Assembly (NCBI GenBank): GCA_021162935.1
Contig: JAGGXR010000084.1
Location: forward strand, 1 to 64,000
Length of the DNA stretch: 64,000 bases
Origin: Deltaproteobacteria bacterium
GTDB lineage: Bacteria; Myxococcota_A; Polyangia; HGW-17; SLPX01
Direction of reading: 5' to 3'
The notes under the pieces are model-generated. The model was not told the origin of the DNA and ran no database searches. It saw only the letters and a program-made list of their open reading frames with translations. The position numbers were made by a program, and so were the translations under genes. Every line of letters begins with the position of its first letter. Position 1 is the stretch's first letter. This document shows positions 20,671 through 29,709 of this stretch, in pieces.

Positions 20671-22077
20671 TTAGACAGCCACCGCTGAAACCCGTTTTCG
20701 AATGATCTTGATGGACAGCAAGCGGTAGAGCATCTTGCTCACATCGAAGGAACTCATCCTGCTTTGGCGGATGATGTCCTTGACCGAGTTCTTGCCGTTG
20801 ACCAATTCCAAGACGGTTTGTTCCTCACGCGTCAGTCGTCCCGAGCCCATCGATCGAACCGCATCGTCATTGCGCACGAAGACCTGATCGAAGTCATCGA
20901 TTTCCCGCTCGATGAGGTGCCACTCGTCCACGCGACGGAAGCCTTCCATCAGGATTCCCTCGACGGTCAGGTTCAGGGATGCCTCGGCAGCCATGGCCGG
21001 CAGTTCGGTCGTCGCTCGAAAGGTGAATCGACCGAAGTTCCAGCGAAGCAGCTCGTACACCAATTCGCTCGACTGCTGCGTCATGACCTGCTTCAGCTCC
21101 GTGGGCGTGAGTTTTTCGGCTCGGACGAGTTCCGCACCCAACAGACCACCCTTGCCTCGACGGCTTTGGACGAAGTCATCCAGGTCATCCGGCGTCATGA
21201 GCCGACTGTCCACGATGAATCGCCCCAGGAGGAATTCTTCGGGTACCCCGGCGGCGCTTGCCATCTGGACCTTGCCCTGTCGAAAATAGAGTTCAATCTT
21301 GGCGCCCCCCCTCGTCACCGAGAGGATGCCGTTTTGCTCCTGGTCCTGGAGCAGGCCCAGGATTTCGGCGATGGGAACGACGCGGATATCTCCGGTCAGA
21401 GCCGGAGAACCGATTTCCGCCAATTCGGGACAGGACGTCCTCAGTTCGCCGAGCAGGGCTTCGAGCGTTTGATCGTCCATGGCGGTCCTTGCCGCTTCGG
21501 TCAGGACGGTCGCATCCAGGTCCGATTCGATGAGGTCGGGATGACTGAGCACGCCCGCCGCCAGGGCTCGAGCCAGGCCGTCTCGGAATTGACTCAGGGC
21601 AGCCTTTCGTTCCTTGGTGGCCGCATCCGCCTCTTCGAGGAGTGCTTCCTGGCTCTTTGAAACGGAGTCTTCGCGTCCTGCCGTTTCCTTGGCGTCGTCA
21701 CCTCGGTACTTGGCGATGGTATGCCCCACGACCGCGGTGATCGCTTCGGGGCTGAAGGGTTTTGTGATGTAGTCGACGATACCCATTGCCTTGACGAAGC
21801 GATCGCCAACCTGGTCTCCCTTGGCGCTCATCAGCACGACGGGCACGTCGGACAGTTCTTTGTTGTCGGCCAGCGCGCGACAGACCTGGTATCCGTTCAT
21901 TTTAGGCATGACGAAGTCGAGCAGGATCATGTCGGGCTTGGTTTTCTCGGCGGCTGCGATGCCGGCTTCTCCGTCTGGGGCCGTCACGACGCTGTAGCCG
22001 GCCTTAGTCAGAACGAGCTGAACGACCTTGAGGATGGTGGGGCTGTCGTCAATGACCAATACCGAGTGTGTGGGCAT
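20671..22077 (-). CDS. Response regulator with receiver and PATAN (DUF4388) domain
   Basis: First gene of the chemosensory operon, 468 residues; the ATG follows GGAG. Residues 1-125 are a receiver (VIDDS, phospho-acceptor in MILLDFVMPKMNGY, MSAKGD, YITKPFS). After a helical linker, residues ~225-400 hold a DUF4388/PATAN domain, recognised by IRVVPIAEILGLLQDQEQNGILSVTRGGAKIELYFRQGKV and later LVYELLRWNFGRFTF. The C-terminal ~70 residues look like a winged-helix (LTREEQTVLELVNGKNSVKDI). PATAN domains are known in cyanobacterial phototaxis regulators and myxobacterial proteins as protein-interaction outputs. This is probably the main effector of the pathway, perhaps acting on type IV pili or gliding. 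Confidence 0.88.
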   Translation of the reverse strand: MPTHSVLVIDDSPTILKVVQLVLTKAGYSVVTAPDGEAGIAAAEKTKPDMILLDFVMPKMNGYQVCRALADNKELSDVPVVLMSAKGDQVGDRFVKAMGIVDYITKPFSPEAITAVVGHTIAKYRGDDAKETAGREDSVSKSQEALLEEADAATKERKAALSQFRDGLARALAAGVLSHPDLIESDLDATVLTEAARTAMDDQTLEALLGELRTSCPELAEIGSPALTGDIRVVPIAEILGLLQDQEQNGILSVTRGGAKIELYFRQGKVQMASAAGVPEEFLLGRFIVDSRLMTPDDLDDFVQSRRGKGGLLGAELVRAEKLTPTELKQVMTQQSSELVYELLRWNFGRFTFRATTELPAMAAEASLNLTVEGILMEGFRRVDEWHLIEREIDDFDQVFVRNDDAVRSMGSGRLTREEQTVLELVNGKNSVKDIIRQSRMSSFDVSKMLYRLLSIKIIRKRVSAVAV

Positions 22078-22521
22078 GTGCTAGCTCCAGGGTGACCGTC
22101 TGCGAGGATACGATGCATCCAGAGGGGACCCTACCATCTGGTGTTTTTGGGGTCAAGCGCGAACCGGATCCGCTCATCGAACACAGCGATCGATTGAGCA
22201 CCGAGCGTGGAAGTTGTGTTGTGTCCTGTTCGCTTTTGAACCACTGTGGCCACGACCGCCTGCCCCAGTCGAAAACGAAGGTGTTGATTCCATTCTCTCC
22301 AAAAAATCTTGGCCCCAATTTGGCCACGATCATTTGAGCGTCGGTTCCTTCGTGCCGCCCGCCCCTTTCCCCCCAATTTCCTGCTTGCTCTGGATCCAAG
22401 CCAGGGATCTGCTGCAACGGTTTCTGGCTGCTGTCAGTTACTTGTGAGGTGGTCTCTGAGGTGCTGGCGCTGAGTTCGCCGAAGGAGGAGCCGGTTTGGA
22501 TCCGGCGGCGGGAGGTGGATT
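22078..22521. other. Intergenic region upstream of the chemosensory operon
   Basis: About 440 bases between the start of the receiver-PATAN gene and the end of the small lipoprotein gene, both on the minus strand. It must hold the operon promoter and the end of the upstream gene. I see no clear -35/-10 pair, terminator hairpin or short gene. Confidence 0.4.
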
Positions 22522-22989
22522 TTAGTTTTTTGAAGCGGCCGCCGGCACTGATGTCGGCTCCTGTCCTGCGCCTTTCTTCACGGGAGGCGGCTTGATGTTG
22601 AGCTGGCTGACAGCATGGACCTGCCTGGGTGCGGGCGGTCGAGCCAGGGTCCGGCGCCTCCGCCAGTGGGGCTTGATGAAATACCATCGACCTTTGACCT
22701 TGCGGTATCGCGGGTAGCGATATTCCCAGTTCTTGCGGGCCTTGACGAAATGACCCCGGCGCCATCGATATGAGTTGGCGATGTCGAGCCATTCCCAATA
22801 GCCGCCCACCCAGAAATGTCCTGGTTTGATTCGTTGAGGCTGCTGCTCCTTCTTGGGATGAGGAGGCGGGAACGGAACCGAAATAGAGATTTTGGAGGCT
22901 CGGCTCTGGCCGTTGCCGAGCATGACCTTGCATCCAATGAGAGACGTGGAAAAAATGGCTGCGAGGGAAAGGGTGAAGATCGATTTCAT
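22522..22989 (-). CDS. Small basic lipoprotein with aromatic (YxW) repeats
   Basis: A 155-residue protein with a lipoprotein signal (MKSIFTLSLAAIFSTSLIGC). The mature part has a Pro-rich linker and aromatic-basic phrases: GHFWVGGYWEWLD, YRWRRGHFVKARKNWEYRYP, GRWYFIKPHWRRRR. These match the loose WxxGxW/YxWxxGxW repeat proteins found in many proteobacterial envelopes, whose job is not known. The start has AGAGAG before it, and a good promoter lies ~70 bases upstream. It sits alone between the chemosensory operon and the large repeat protein. Confidence 0.75.
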   Translation of the reverse strand: MKSIFTLSLAAIFSTSLIGCKVMLGNGQSRASKISISVPFPPPHPKKEQQPQRIKPGHFWVGGYWEWLDIANSYRWRRGHFVKARKNWEYRYPRYRKVKGRWYFIKPHWRRRRTLARPPAPRQVHAVSQLNIKPPPVKKGAGQEPTSVPAAASKN

Positions 22990-23055
22990 GGCATACTCTC
23001 TGGTTGATGATCGGGCTTTCGGGTACTTGTCGCGAAAACAACAACGTTCTCTGTT

Positions 23056-23083
23056 TGTTTAGGGTACATTATGGTTCTGTCAA
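23056..23083 (-). promoter_or_regulatory. Sigma70-type promoter of the small lipoprotein
   Basis: On the minus strand TTGACA (23083-23078), a 16-base spacer and TAAACA (23061-23056) precede the lipoprotein start by about 70 bases. The -35 is a perfect match and the surrounding DNA is AT-rich compared with the genes nearby. Confidence 0.5.
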
Positions 23084-23232
23084 GACGAAATTTGTTATCC
23101 TGGTTACTTGTGTTAGATCGATAACGACAATGACCGCCGTTGATTTACAGTGGAAAATAGCAGACTGGTTAAAGTTAGGGCTTTGCCACGGGGAGGCCCT
23201 TTGGGGCAGAGGCCGGGAATCGATGTCAGGAG

Positions 23233-26200
23233 TCAGTTGGGGAGGATCGTGTCGCACTGCATGGAGATGCTGAAAGGACTCGACGATCCTGCATAGCCGT
23301 CCACGACGATATAATACGTGACGCCCGCTGCTGCGTAAAACGAGATGGATTCGTCGTTGGAGCCTCCGTTGATGCTCATTTGGAGGCAGTTGTCCGGGCT
23401 GCATTCGTCAGCGCCGCGAATGAGGAACAGGTCCAGGTCAGCGTTGTTGTCCGAGAGGGTCACCGTGACGCTTCCAGAGCGTTGCGGTTGGAACAGGTAC
23501 GTGTACTCGTTTCCGGACTCGTTGGTGATACCACACGAGTATTCGTCGATATTTTGCGTGCTGCCCGGGCCGTCGTTGCGCCAGTTGTCCGAGCCGCCGC
23601 ACCACAGTTCTCTTTGTGGATCGCAGACGGGCCCCGTGGTTCCACATCCCGGGTGGTTGTCGCAGTCCGGGTCCGCGCAGTCGATCCGTCCGTCACAGTC
23701 GTCGTCTTTGCCGTTTGTGCAACGTTCCGGCACACAGCTCGCGCAGTAGGGATCACTTGCGCAGTCGGGGTCCTGGCAGTCTGTCAGGCCGTCGCAGTCA
23801 TCGTCTCTGAGGTCCGAGCAGAATTCCATGGGCAGACAGGGCAGGTTGCAGGCCGGGTCGTTGTCGCAATCCGGGTCCGCGCAGTCGATGAGGTTGTCAC
23901 AATCGTTGTCCTTCATGTCGTAGCAGACTTCCGGAACGCAGACCATGCAACTCGGATCGTTGTTGCAGTCCGGGTCGTCGCAATCCACGAGGTTGTCGCA
24001 GTCGTTGTCCTGGTAATCGTCGCAGACCTCAGGGATCGGGATGCACTGGTTGCAGAGAGGATAGTCCGCGCAGTCCGGGTCGTCACAGTCGGTCAGGTTG
24101 TCGCAGTCGTTGTCGATGCTATCCGAGCAGATTTCACTGGTGCATTGTCCGCCGCAATTCGGGTCCGATGCGCAACTTGGGTCATTGCAGTCCACCAGGT
24201 TGTCACAGTCGTTGTCGATGCCGTCGGTGCAGATTTCCGGATAGCATTGACAATAAGGCTGGTTGGCGCAGTCCGGGTCTGCGCAGTCCTGGAGGCCGTC
24301 ACAATCGTTGTCCGTGTGGTCGTAGCAGATTTCCGGGCTTGGGATACAGCAGTTCGGGTCGCCGGCGCAGTCCGGGTCGTCGCAGTCGACGAGATTGTCG
24401 CAGTCGTTGTCGATGCCATCGTGACAGTTCTCCGGCCGAGGTACGCAGCAGCTCGGGCTGCCGGCGCAGTCCGGGTCGTCGCAGTCGACGAGGCTGTCGC
24501 AGTCGTTGTCCTGGCCATCCCAGCAGACCTCGGGTTGGGGCACGCAGCAATTCGGATTATTGGCGCAGTCCGGGTCGTCGCAGTCGACGAGGTGGTCGCA
24601 GTCGTTGTCCTGGCCGTCCCAACAGACCTCGGGTTGGGGCACGCAGCAATTCGGATTATTGGCGCAGTCCGGGTCGTCGCAGTCGGTCAGGCTGTCGCAG
24701 TCGTTGTCGATGCCGTCCCGACAGCGTTCGCGTTGGGGCACGCAGCAATTTGGATCACCGGCGCAGTCCGGGTCGTCGCAGTCGACGAGGTGGTCGCAAT
24801 CGTTGTCCTGGCCGTCCCAGCAGATCTCGGGGCGGGGCACGCAACAGCTCGGCGACCCGTTGCAATCCGGGTCCGCGCAGTCGATGAGGTCGTCGCAGTC
24901 GTTGTCTACCTGGTCCGAACAGTTCTCCGGATTCGGGACGCAGCAATGAGGCGACCCACTACAATCCGGGTCGTCGCAGTCGACGAGGTGGTCGCCGTCG
25001 TCGTCCACGCCGTTCGTGCAATTCTCCTGGCCGCCACAGGCAAAGTACCAGCGGCAGTCCGGGTCTGCGCAGTCCACGAGGTCGTCGCAGTCGTTGTCCG
25101 CATGGTCCGCACATTGCTCCGGTTGTGGAATGCATTGGCAGGATGGGTCCGACGCACAATCAAAATCGTCGCAGTCGATGAAACCGTCGCCGTCGTCGTC
25201 GATGCCGTTCGTGCAGATTTCAGTTGGGGTTTGCTGGCAGGAAGCGGTCAGGGTGAAGTTGCTCCTGGCGCCTTCCCAGCCGTCCACGGCGATGTAGTAC
25301 GTTTGGCCCGCACGTGCCGTGAAGTCCAGGGCTTCGGGCGAGGAACCGCCGTTCCAACTGCCCGTGATGCAGGAGCGGGGGTCACAGGTGTTCGGCATGT
25401 TTCCGCCTTGAATGACGTAGAGGTCCAGGTCGTCGCTCAGGTTTGTGAGGGCCACGTGGACCTGGGTGGTGATGCCAGGTCGGAATGCATAGATCATCTC
25501 CGACCCCGGATATTGATAATCTGCACATGCGTACCGAACCACGTTCCTCGTGGAGTTGGGGCCGTCGTTCGCATCCGACGCCGTGTCGTTGCACGAAAGC
25601 TGATCGGTTGCCGTGCAGGTTTGGGTCCCGCATGCAGGACTGCCGGCGCAATCCGGATCCGCACAGTCGATGAGACCGTCGCAGTCATCATCGACTCCGT
25701 TGCGGCATCGTTCGGGCTGCGGCATGCAGCAACTCGGATCCGAAGCGCAGTCTGGGTCGTCGCAGTCCGTCATGGAATCACAGTCGTTGTCGATGCCGTC
25801 CCAGCAGATTTCCGGTTGAGCCACGCAGCAGTTGGGCGCCTGGGCACAATCGGAATCGTCGCAATCCACCAGGCCGTCGCAGTCGTTGTCGATGCCGTCT
25901 CGGCACATCTCCGGTCCCGGCACGCAGCAGTTGGGATCCGAAGCACAGTCGGAATCGTCGCAATCCACCAGGCCGTCGCAGTCGTTGTCCAATCCGTCCC
26001 AGCAGATTTCCGGCTCGCAGTTGCTTCGGCAGATAACCTCCAGATCGAATGTGACGTCTTGCCCCGTGGGGCCGTCCATCGCGAAGCCGTACGCGTGGTC
26101 GCCAAAAGGATTGGGCACACTGATGTACTCCGCATTCTGTCCAGGATTTGCCGACATGGCCATGCAGGCGCCAGCATCGCAGATCGCAGGCTGGTCTTCT

Positions 26201-27096
26201 CCGGCTCTCCCTGCGTTCAGAAGATACAGGTCTACGTCGCCTCCGTACGGCACGAGGCTCACTTCCATGAGCATCGTCGTCGGAGGAATGGCGCTTTTGT
26301 CGAGAAGCACGACGTATTCGGATCCAATTTCAGTGGGGCCGCCGCACGAATAGTGCGTGATGACTTGGGTGGATCCCGGTCCTGCCGTGCTCGCCTCCAT
26401 GCCCTCGTTGCAGCCGATGACGGCGGCGAAATCACAAACTTGGCCGCCGCAGTTCGTGGCATTGATGCAATCCGGGTCGTCGCAGTCTACGAGTTGGTCG
26501 CAGTCGTTGTCCAGGCCGTCGTTGCAGTTTTCGGCGACGCAGGAGCATGCAGGATCCGCCGCGCAATCCGAATCGTCGCAGTCCGTCCATCCGTCGTTGT
26601 CGTCGTCGATTTGGTTCGTGCAGTTCGTTTCCCGGTTCTTGCATGCCGGGTCGGACGAACAATCGGGATCCTGACAGTCGATGAGTCCATCGCCGTCGTC
26701 GTCCTGCCCGTTCGTGCAGATTTCCTGTCCGTTGCAGCCTTCGAAATCCGAACAGGCGGGATCGTCGCAGTCGCGGTGGCCGTTGCAGTCGTCATCGAGA
26801 CCGTTTGTGCAGATCTCGGTCGCCCCAGGGTGGACGTTCGGGTTCGAGTCGTCGCAGTCATCGCCTCCGCCACAGGTCGCCCCGTGGTCGTCATTGTCGA
26901 GGTCTACTGCCTGGTGGGTACAGGACCCCTGTGTGTCACATTGGTCCAAGGTGCATGCGTTTTGGTCGTCGCAGTCGGCGTTGGTCGCGCAGGGCTCGGA
27001 TCGGAAGTAGGTCCTGCCGCAGCCGCTTTGTGCAACGATGACTTGGGTCAGGGCCAGAGCTGACAGCCCTCCTAAAAACAACATATTTTTTTTCAT
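23233..27096 (-). CDS. Giant MopE-like Cys/Asp repeat secreted protein
   Basis: A 1287-residue secreted protein; the ATG at 27096 follows GGAGGG and starts a signal sequence (MKKNMLFLGGLSALALTQ). I count 24 units of about 33 residues with the core C-DG-DNDCD-LVDCDDPDC---P-CC, the putative metal-binding repeat related to MopE/Cu-binding proteins. The repeats are split by three ~110-residue PPC-like beta domains (around CNEGMEASTAGPGSTQ, SCNDTASDANDGPNSTR and WCGGSDNWRNDGPGSTQ), the last at the C-terminus. Asp clusters probably bind Ca2+ or Cu; Cys pairs form disulfides. Some neighbouring DNA repeats (99 bp) are nearly identical, so the number of units may vary between strains. No anchoring motif is seen at the end. 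Confidence 0.88.
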   Translation of the reverse strand: MKKNMLFLGGLSALALTQVIVAQSGCGRTYFRSEPCATNADCDDQNACTLDQCDTQGSCTHQAVDLDNDDHGATCGGGDDCDDSNPNVHPGATEICTNGLDDDCNGHRDCDDPACSDFEGCNGQEICTNGQDDDGDGLIDCQDPDCSSDPACKNRETNCTNQIDDDNDGWTDCDDSDCAADPACSCVAENCNDGLDNDCDQLVDCDDPDCINATNCGGQVCDFAAVIGCNEGMEASTAGPGSTQVITHYSCGGPTEIGSEYVVLLDKSAIPPTTMLMEVSLVPYGGDVDLYLLNAGRAGEDQPAICDAGACMAMSANPGQNAEYISVPNPFGDHAYGFAMDGPTGQDVTFDLEVICRSNCEPEICWDGLDNDCDGLVDCDDSDCASDPNCCVPGPEMCRDGIDNDCDGLVDCDDSDCAQAPNCCVAQPEICWDGIDNDCDSMTDCDDPDCASDPSCCMPQPERCRNGVDDDCDGLIDCADPDCAGSPACGTQTCTATDQLSCNDTASDANDGPNSTRNVVRYACADYQYPGSEMIYAFRPGITTQVHVALTNLSDDLDLYVIQGGNMPNTCDPRSCITGSWNGGSSPEALDFTARAGQTYYIAVDGWEGARSNFTLTASCQQTPTEICTNGIDDDGDGFIDCDDFDCASDPSCQCIPQPEQCADHADNDCDDLVDCADPDCRWYFACGGQENCTNGVDDDGDHLVDCDDPDCSGSPHCCVPNPENCSDQVDNDCDDLIDCADPDCNGSPSCCVPRPEICWDGQDNDCDHLVDCDDPDCAGDPNCCVPQRERCRDGIDNDCDSLTDCDDPDCANNPNCCVPQPEVCWDGQDNDCDHLVDCDDPDCANNPNCCVPQPEVCWDGQDNDCDSLVDCDDPDCAGSPSCCVPRPENCHDGIDNDCDNLVDCDDPDCAGDPNCCIPSPEICYDHTDNDCDGLQDCADPDCANQPYCQCYPEICTDGIDNDCDNLVDCNDPSCASDPNCGGQCTSEICSDSIDNDCDNLTDCDDPDCADYPLCNQCIPIPEVCDDYQDNDCDNLVDCDDPDCNNDPSCMVCVPEVCYDMKDNDCDNLIDCADPDCDNDPACNLPCLPMEFCSDLRDDDCDGLTDCQDPDCASDPYCASCVPERCTNGKDDDCDGRIDCADPDCDNHPGCGTTGPVCDPQRELWCGGSDNWRNDGPGSTQNIDEYSCGITNESGNEYTYLFQPQRSGSVTVTLSDNNADLDLFLIRGADECSPDNCLQMSINGGSNDESISFYAAAGVTYYIVVDGYAGSSSPFSISMQCDTILPN

Positions 27097-27484
27097 GACA
27101 CCCTCCATGTCCACCATCGAACAGACATTGTCCCTTGGAACTCGATGGTGACACATTTTGTATAATATCAATTTTGCAGCGTTTTTTGGTTTCTGTAAAG
27201 ATTCTTGGTTCCAGGTTCGTGTCGGGGCTTCGGGATGCGTTGACGCGTTTCGCAAAGGGGAGGGAAGGGCTTCTCCAGGGGCGCGGTCCTCCGGGACGGC
27301 CCCCACAGGCCCTACGGGGCATGGTTGGCTCTCGCTGCCTGTCTTGCAGGCCTTTCGCCCTGAGCGACTCGGCGGGTACGCCCTTTCGAACCGCCACCTG
27401 GGCTGCGCCCTCCTGCCGTGAAATGGTGATCGCAATCGGGAAGGTACCAGGGAGATGGCGACGCGGCTTTCGGTCGTTTTTCTT
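27097..27484. other. Intergenic region upstream of the giant repeat protein
   Basis: About 390 bases on the 5' side of the minus-strand repeat gene. The part nearest the gene (27150-27200) is AT-rich and contains TATTAT-like elements that may be its promoter, but no convincing -35 pairs with them. The rest is GC-rich and holds no recognisable gene or terminator. Confidence 0.35.
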
Positions 27485-28285
27485 CTATTGGGTGCGAACC
27501 ACGAGATTCCAATGGTTCAGGGTGCCCTCGTCGCCTCCGAAGTGGTCGATGAGATGGAGGGTCCAGGTTCCCGACAGATCCATGGCGTAGAATTGGTTGA
27601 GCGGAAACCGCTTGACCAATGTGGATCCGGAGACGTTTTCCTGGTTCCACAGAACCGCCGTGATCCCATTATGCTCCAGCGCGATTTCGAGATCTCCGAG
27701 GAAAGAATGGGTGATGTCGAGGTTGAGCCAGATGTCTCGGATCCGACCCGTATTCGAGATTTCGATGGTGCTGAATACACCGTCTGGATCCTCGTCCGGA
27801 ATCGTGACCGATTCATTCTGACCATAGGTGGTGAGGGTCGGGTCTGCCGGCCCATCCCCGTTGCATTGATTTCCGTCCGGGGTGAAGCAGTTGTTCCTGG
27901 CTCCGCTCACCCCGAACCGCCAGTTGCCGAGCTTGTCTTTCATGGCGGTCAAAATTTCCTGCCAGGACAGGTTTCCCTTGTGTTCGAATCCCCACAAGAG
28001 TTGGGCCAACAGTGCGCCCGTGGCAGTGAACGATTGCGCCTGGGACGTGGGTTGGATGTTGGAGATGACGTCTACTGCGTCCCAGCCGCCCTTGCCTTCC
28101 AGGGTTGCGTTCACGTAATATTCATAGCTGACGCAGGAGGCCGCATGGAGCAGCGCCTGACAGGGAGCCAGCCGCGCCACTGGCGTCTCTTCATGTGGGC
28201 GAGGAAATAATGGGTCATGTGGGCGAGGAAATGGTGGGGGCAATGAGCGACGTGTGGTTTTATGTACGACAGTTAATGGTGGCAA
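27485..28285 (-). pseudogene. Truncated secreted peptidase: possible caspase-like end plus P/proprotein-convertase domain
   Basis: The C-terminal ~110 residues form a P (Homo B) domain: SVTIPDEDPDGVFSTIEISNTGRIRDIWLNLDITHSFLGDLEI...SGTWTLHLIDHFGGDEGTLNHWNLVV. This is a beta-sandwich normally found behind a secreted protease domain. Before it, CQALLHAASCVSYEYYVNA...FTATGALLAQLLWGF...LSWQEIL resembles the end of a caspase-like (C14) domain, but this is a weak reading. No signal peptide, catalytic His-Cys dyad or full protease domain exists upstream; the N-terminal ~30 residues are low-complexity Pro-rich sequence that overlaps a 24-base direct repeat. I read it as a 5'-deleted gene. A short real gene is the alternative. 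Confidence 0.45.
28191..28232. repeat. 24-bp tandem direct repeat
   Basis: TCATGTGGGCGAGGAAAT occurs at 28191 and again at 28215 (24-base period). It lies at the broken 5' end of the P-domain gene and may mark the deletion point. Confidence 0.7.
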
Positions 28286-28401
28286 ACCGCAAAGAGGACG
28301 TTTTTAGGACGGTAGGATTTTTTGTGTATGGGGCCTGGGTTGGCCAGACCGAAGCACCAAAGACCGCGACGGATCGAAGCCAGAGTCGTTAAAATGGGCC
28401 C

Positions 28402-28430
28402 TTGTCGCCCGTGGAAAGATTTGGTATATG
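28402..28430 (+). promoter_or_regulatory. Promoter of the grpE-dnaK-dnaJ operon
   Basis: TTGTCG (28402-28407), exactly 17 bases, TATATG (28425-28430), about 145 bases before grpE. It looks like a vegetative promoter; I see no CIRCE inverted repeat and no clear heat-shock sigma-32 pair between it and the gene. Confidence 0.45.
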
Positions 28431-28574
28431 TCCGACCTGCATAGGTGCGTTCAAAAAAATGGGCGTCGTCCCGTCAAAGCAGGTGCACGAGGTACGATTT
28501 TGGGGGATGGCTTCTTCGTGAGAACGCTGCAATGTGATGGAAAGGCCAGGTTATTGGGCCAAGGAGACTCGGGT

Positions 28575-29618
28575 ATGGGCTCAGGAAAATTCGCTTCGGT
28601 CGCAGGAGAGGACGAGCGTGTGGATGGACCGGATGCCAAGCAGACGGCTGCCTCTAAGCCGCCTTTGTCGGGTCGTGGTGACGTGGCTGAAGAGATGGCT
28701 CCCGATTCCACCGCTGACGGGTCGGGCGGGGGGGTCGATGTCGCCGCAGAGGGCGGGGATCCAGGAACGGCGCCGGAGGAAGATTCTTCGACTGGGTCTG
28801 CAGATGGAGAACGTGGGGCCTCGCAGGCCGATTCTGGTGAGGCTGAAAACGCATCGGCGCCAGCGGGCGATACGCCGGCTGTAACGGATTCGCCTGGGGC
28901 GGATCGACTCGATGAGGAGTTGGCCGAGACGCGTCGGGAGGCCGAGGCCCTTCGGGACAAGCTCCTGCGGGTGGCTGCGGATTTCGAGAATTTCAAGAAG
29001 CGGTCGAGGCGCGATCTGGCATCGTCCGAGGATCGCGCCGTGGAAAAGGTCCTCGCCGAGGTGCTTCCTGTGATGGACAATCTGGAGCGGGCTTTGGCTC
29101 ATGCGGACCAGCAGGGAAATATTACGTCGATGGTCGACGGGGTGACCCTCGTGGTGCGTCAGTTCGGCACGGCCATCGAGAAGTTCGGCGTGGCTCCGTT
29201 CGAGTCCAAGGGGCACCCCTTCGACCCGGCGGTCCACGAAGCCATGGCTCAGGTGGAACGGGATGACGTTCCAGATGGCACGGTTGTGGAGGAATGGCAA
29301 AAGGGCTACGTCCTCAAGGGGCGTCTCATTCGTCCCGCCATGGTCTTGGTGTCCAAGGGTTCGGCCAGGGCATCCTCTCCGGACGAGGAGACCGCAGGGG
29401 CTGACGAGGATGTCGTGCCTCAGGATGGTCTGCAGCCCGCAGACGCAGGCGAGGCCACCGTCGACGTCACCGTCGAGGTTCCAGAGCAGCCTTCGGAGCC
29501 GATTTCAGACGAAGGGACAGATCTTTCCGGCGGCCGCGAGGAGGATTCGGTATCCGGAGCCGAGTCGCCATCCGAGACAGCCGAATCAGACGAACACGAG
29601 CCAAATCAGGGGGCCTGA
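28575..29618 (+). CDS. grpE: GrpE nucleotide exchange factor with long acidic extensions
   Basis: Releases ADP from DnaK during protein folding. The ATG at 28575 follows AAGGAG with 8-base spacing; earlier in-frame starts have no ribosome site. The 347-residue protein is much longer than normal GrpE (~200). The GrpE core lies at ~115-261: the coiled coil (ELAETRREAEALRDKLLRVAADFENFKKRSRRDL), then LPVMDNLERAL and NPFDP-like HPFDPAVHEAM, ending in GYVLKGRLIRPAMVLVSKG. Residues 1-114 and 262-347 are Asp/Glu/Ser/Gly-rich and probably disordered. First gene of grpE-dnaK-dnaJ. Confidence 0.95.
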   Translation: MGSGKFASVAGEDERVDGPDAKQTAASKPPLSGRGDVAEEMAPDSTADGSGGGVDVAAEGGDPGTAPEEDSSTGSADGERGASQADSGEAENASAPAGDTPAVTDSPGADRLDEELAETRREAEALRDKLLRVAADFENFKKRSRRDLASSEDRAVEKVLAEVLPVMDNLERALAHADQQGNITSMVDGVTLVVRQFGTAIEKFGVAPFESKGHPFDPAVHEAMAQVERDDVPDGTVVEEWQKGYVLKGRLIRPAMVLVSKGSARASSPDEETAGADEDVVPQDGLQPADAGEATVDVTVEVPEQPSEPISDEGTDLSGGREEDSVSGAESPSETAESDEHEPNQGA

Positions 29619-29709
29619 GGGTTGGGTTGGGACGCATCTTGTGCTCTGGGCCGGATTGCGGTACGGATGACGGCTTGACAGGGCACGACAAGCGTGGAGA
29701 AGCGATACG

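Noticed and set aside
23380-27063. 1227-codon open frame on the plus strand, antisense to the giant repeat protein
   Set aside because: It mirrors the repeats in the opposite frame, is full of Val/Ala/Arg typical of reverse-complement GC-rich Asp/Cys codons, has no domain, and no good start. It is a shadow.
23233-27096. The repeats at 24.0-25.0 kb as a CRISPR array
   Set aside because: The units are 99-bp protein-coding repeats with no unique spacers; each encodes the Cys/Asp motif in one open frame.
28431-28574. CIRCE operator before grpE
   Set aside because: No TTAGCACTC-N9-GAGTGCTAA inverted repeat could be found in the leader.
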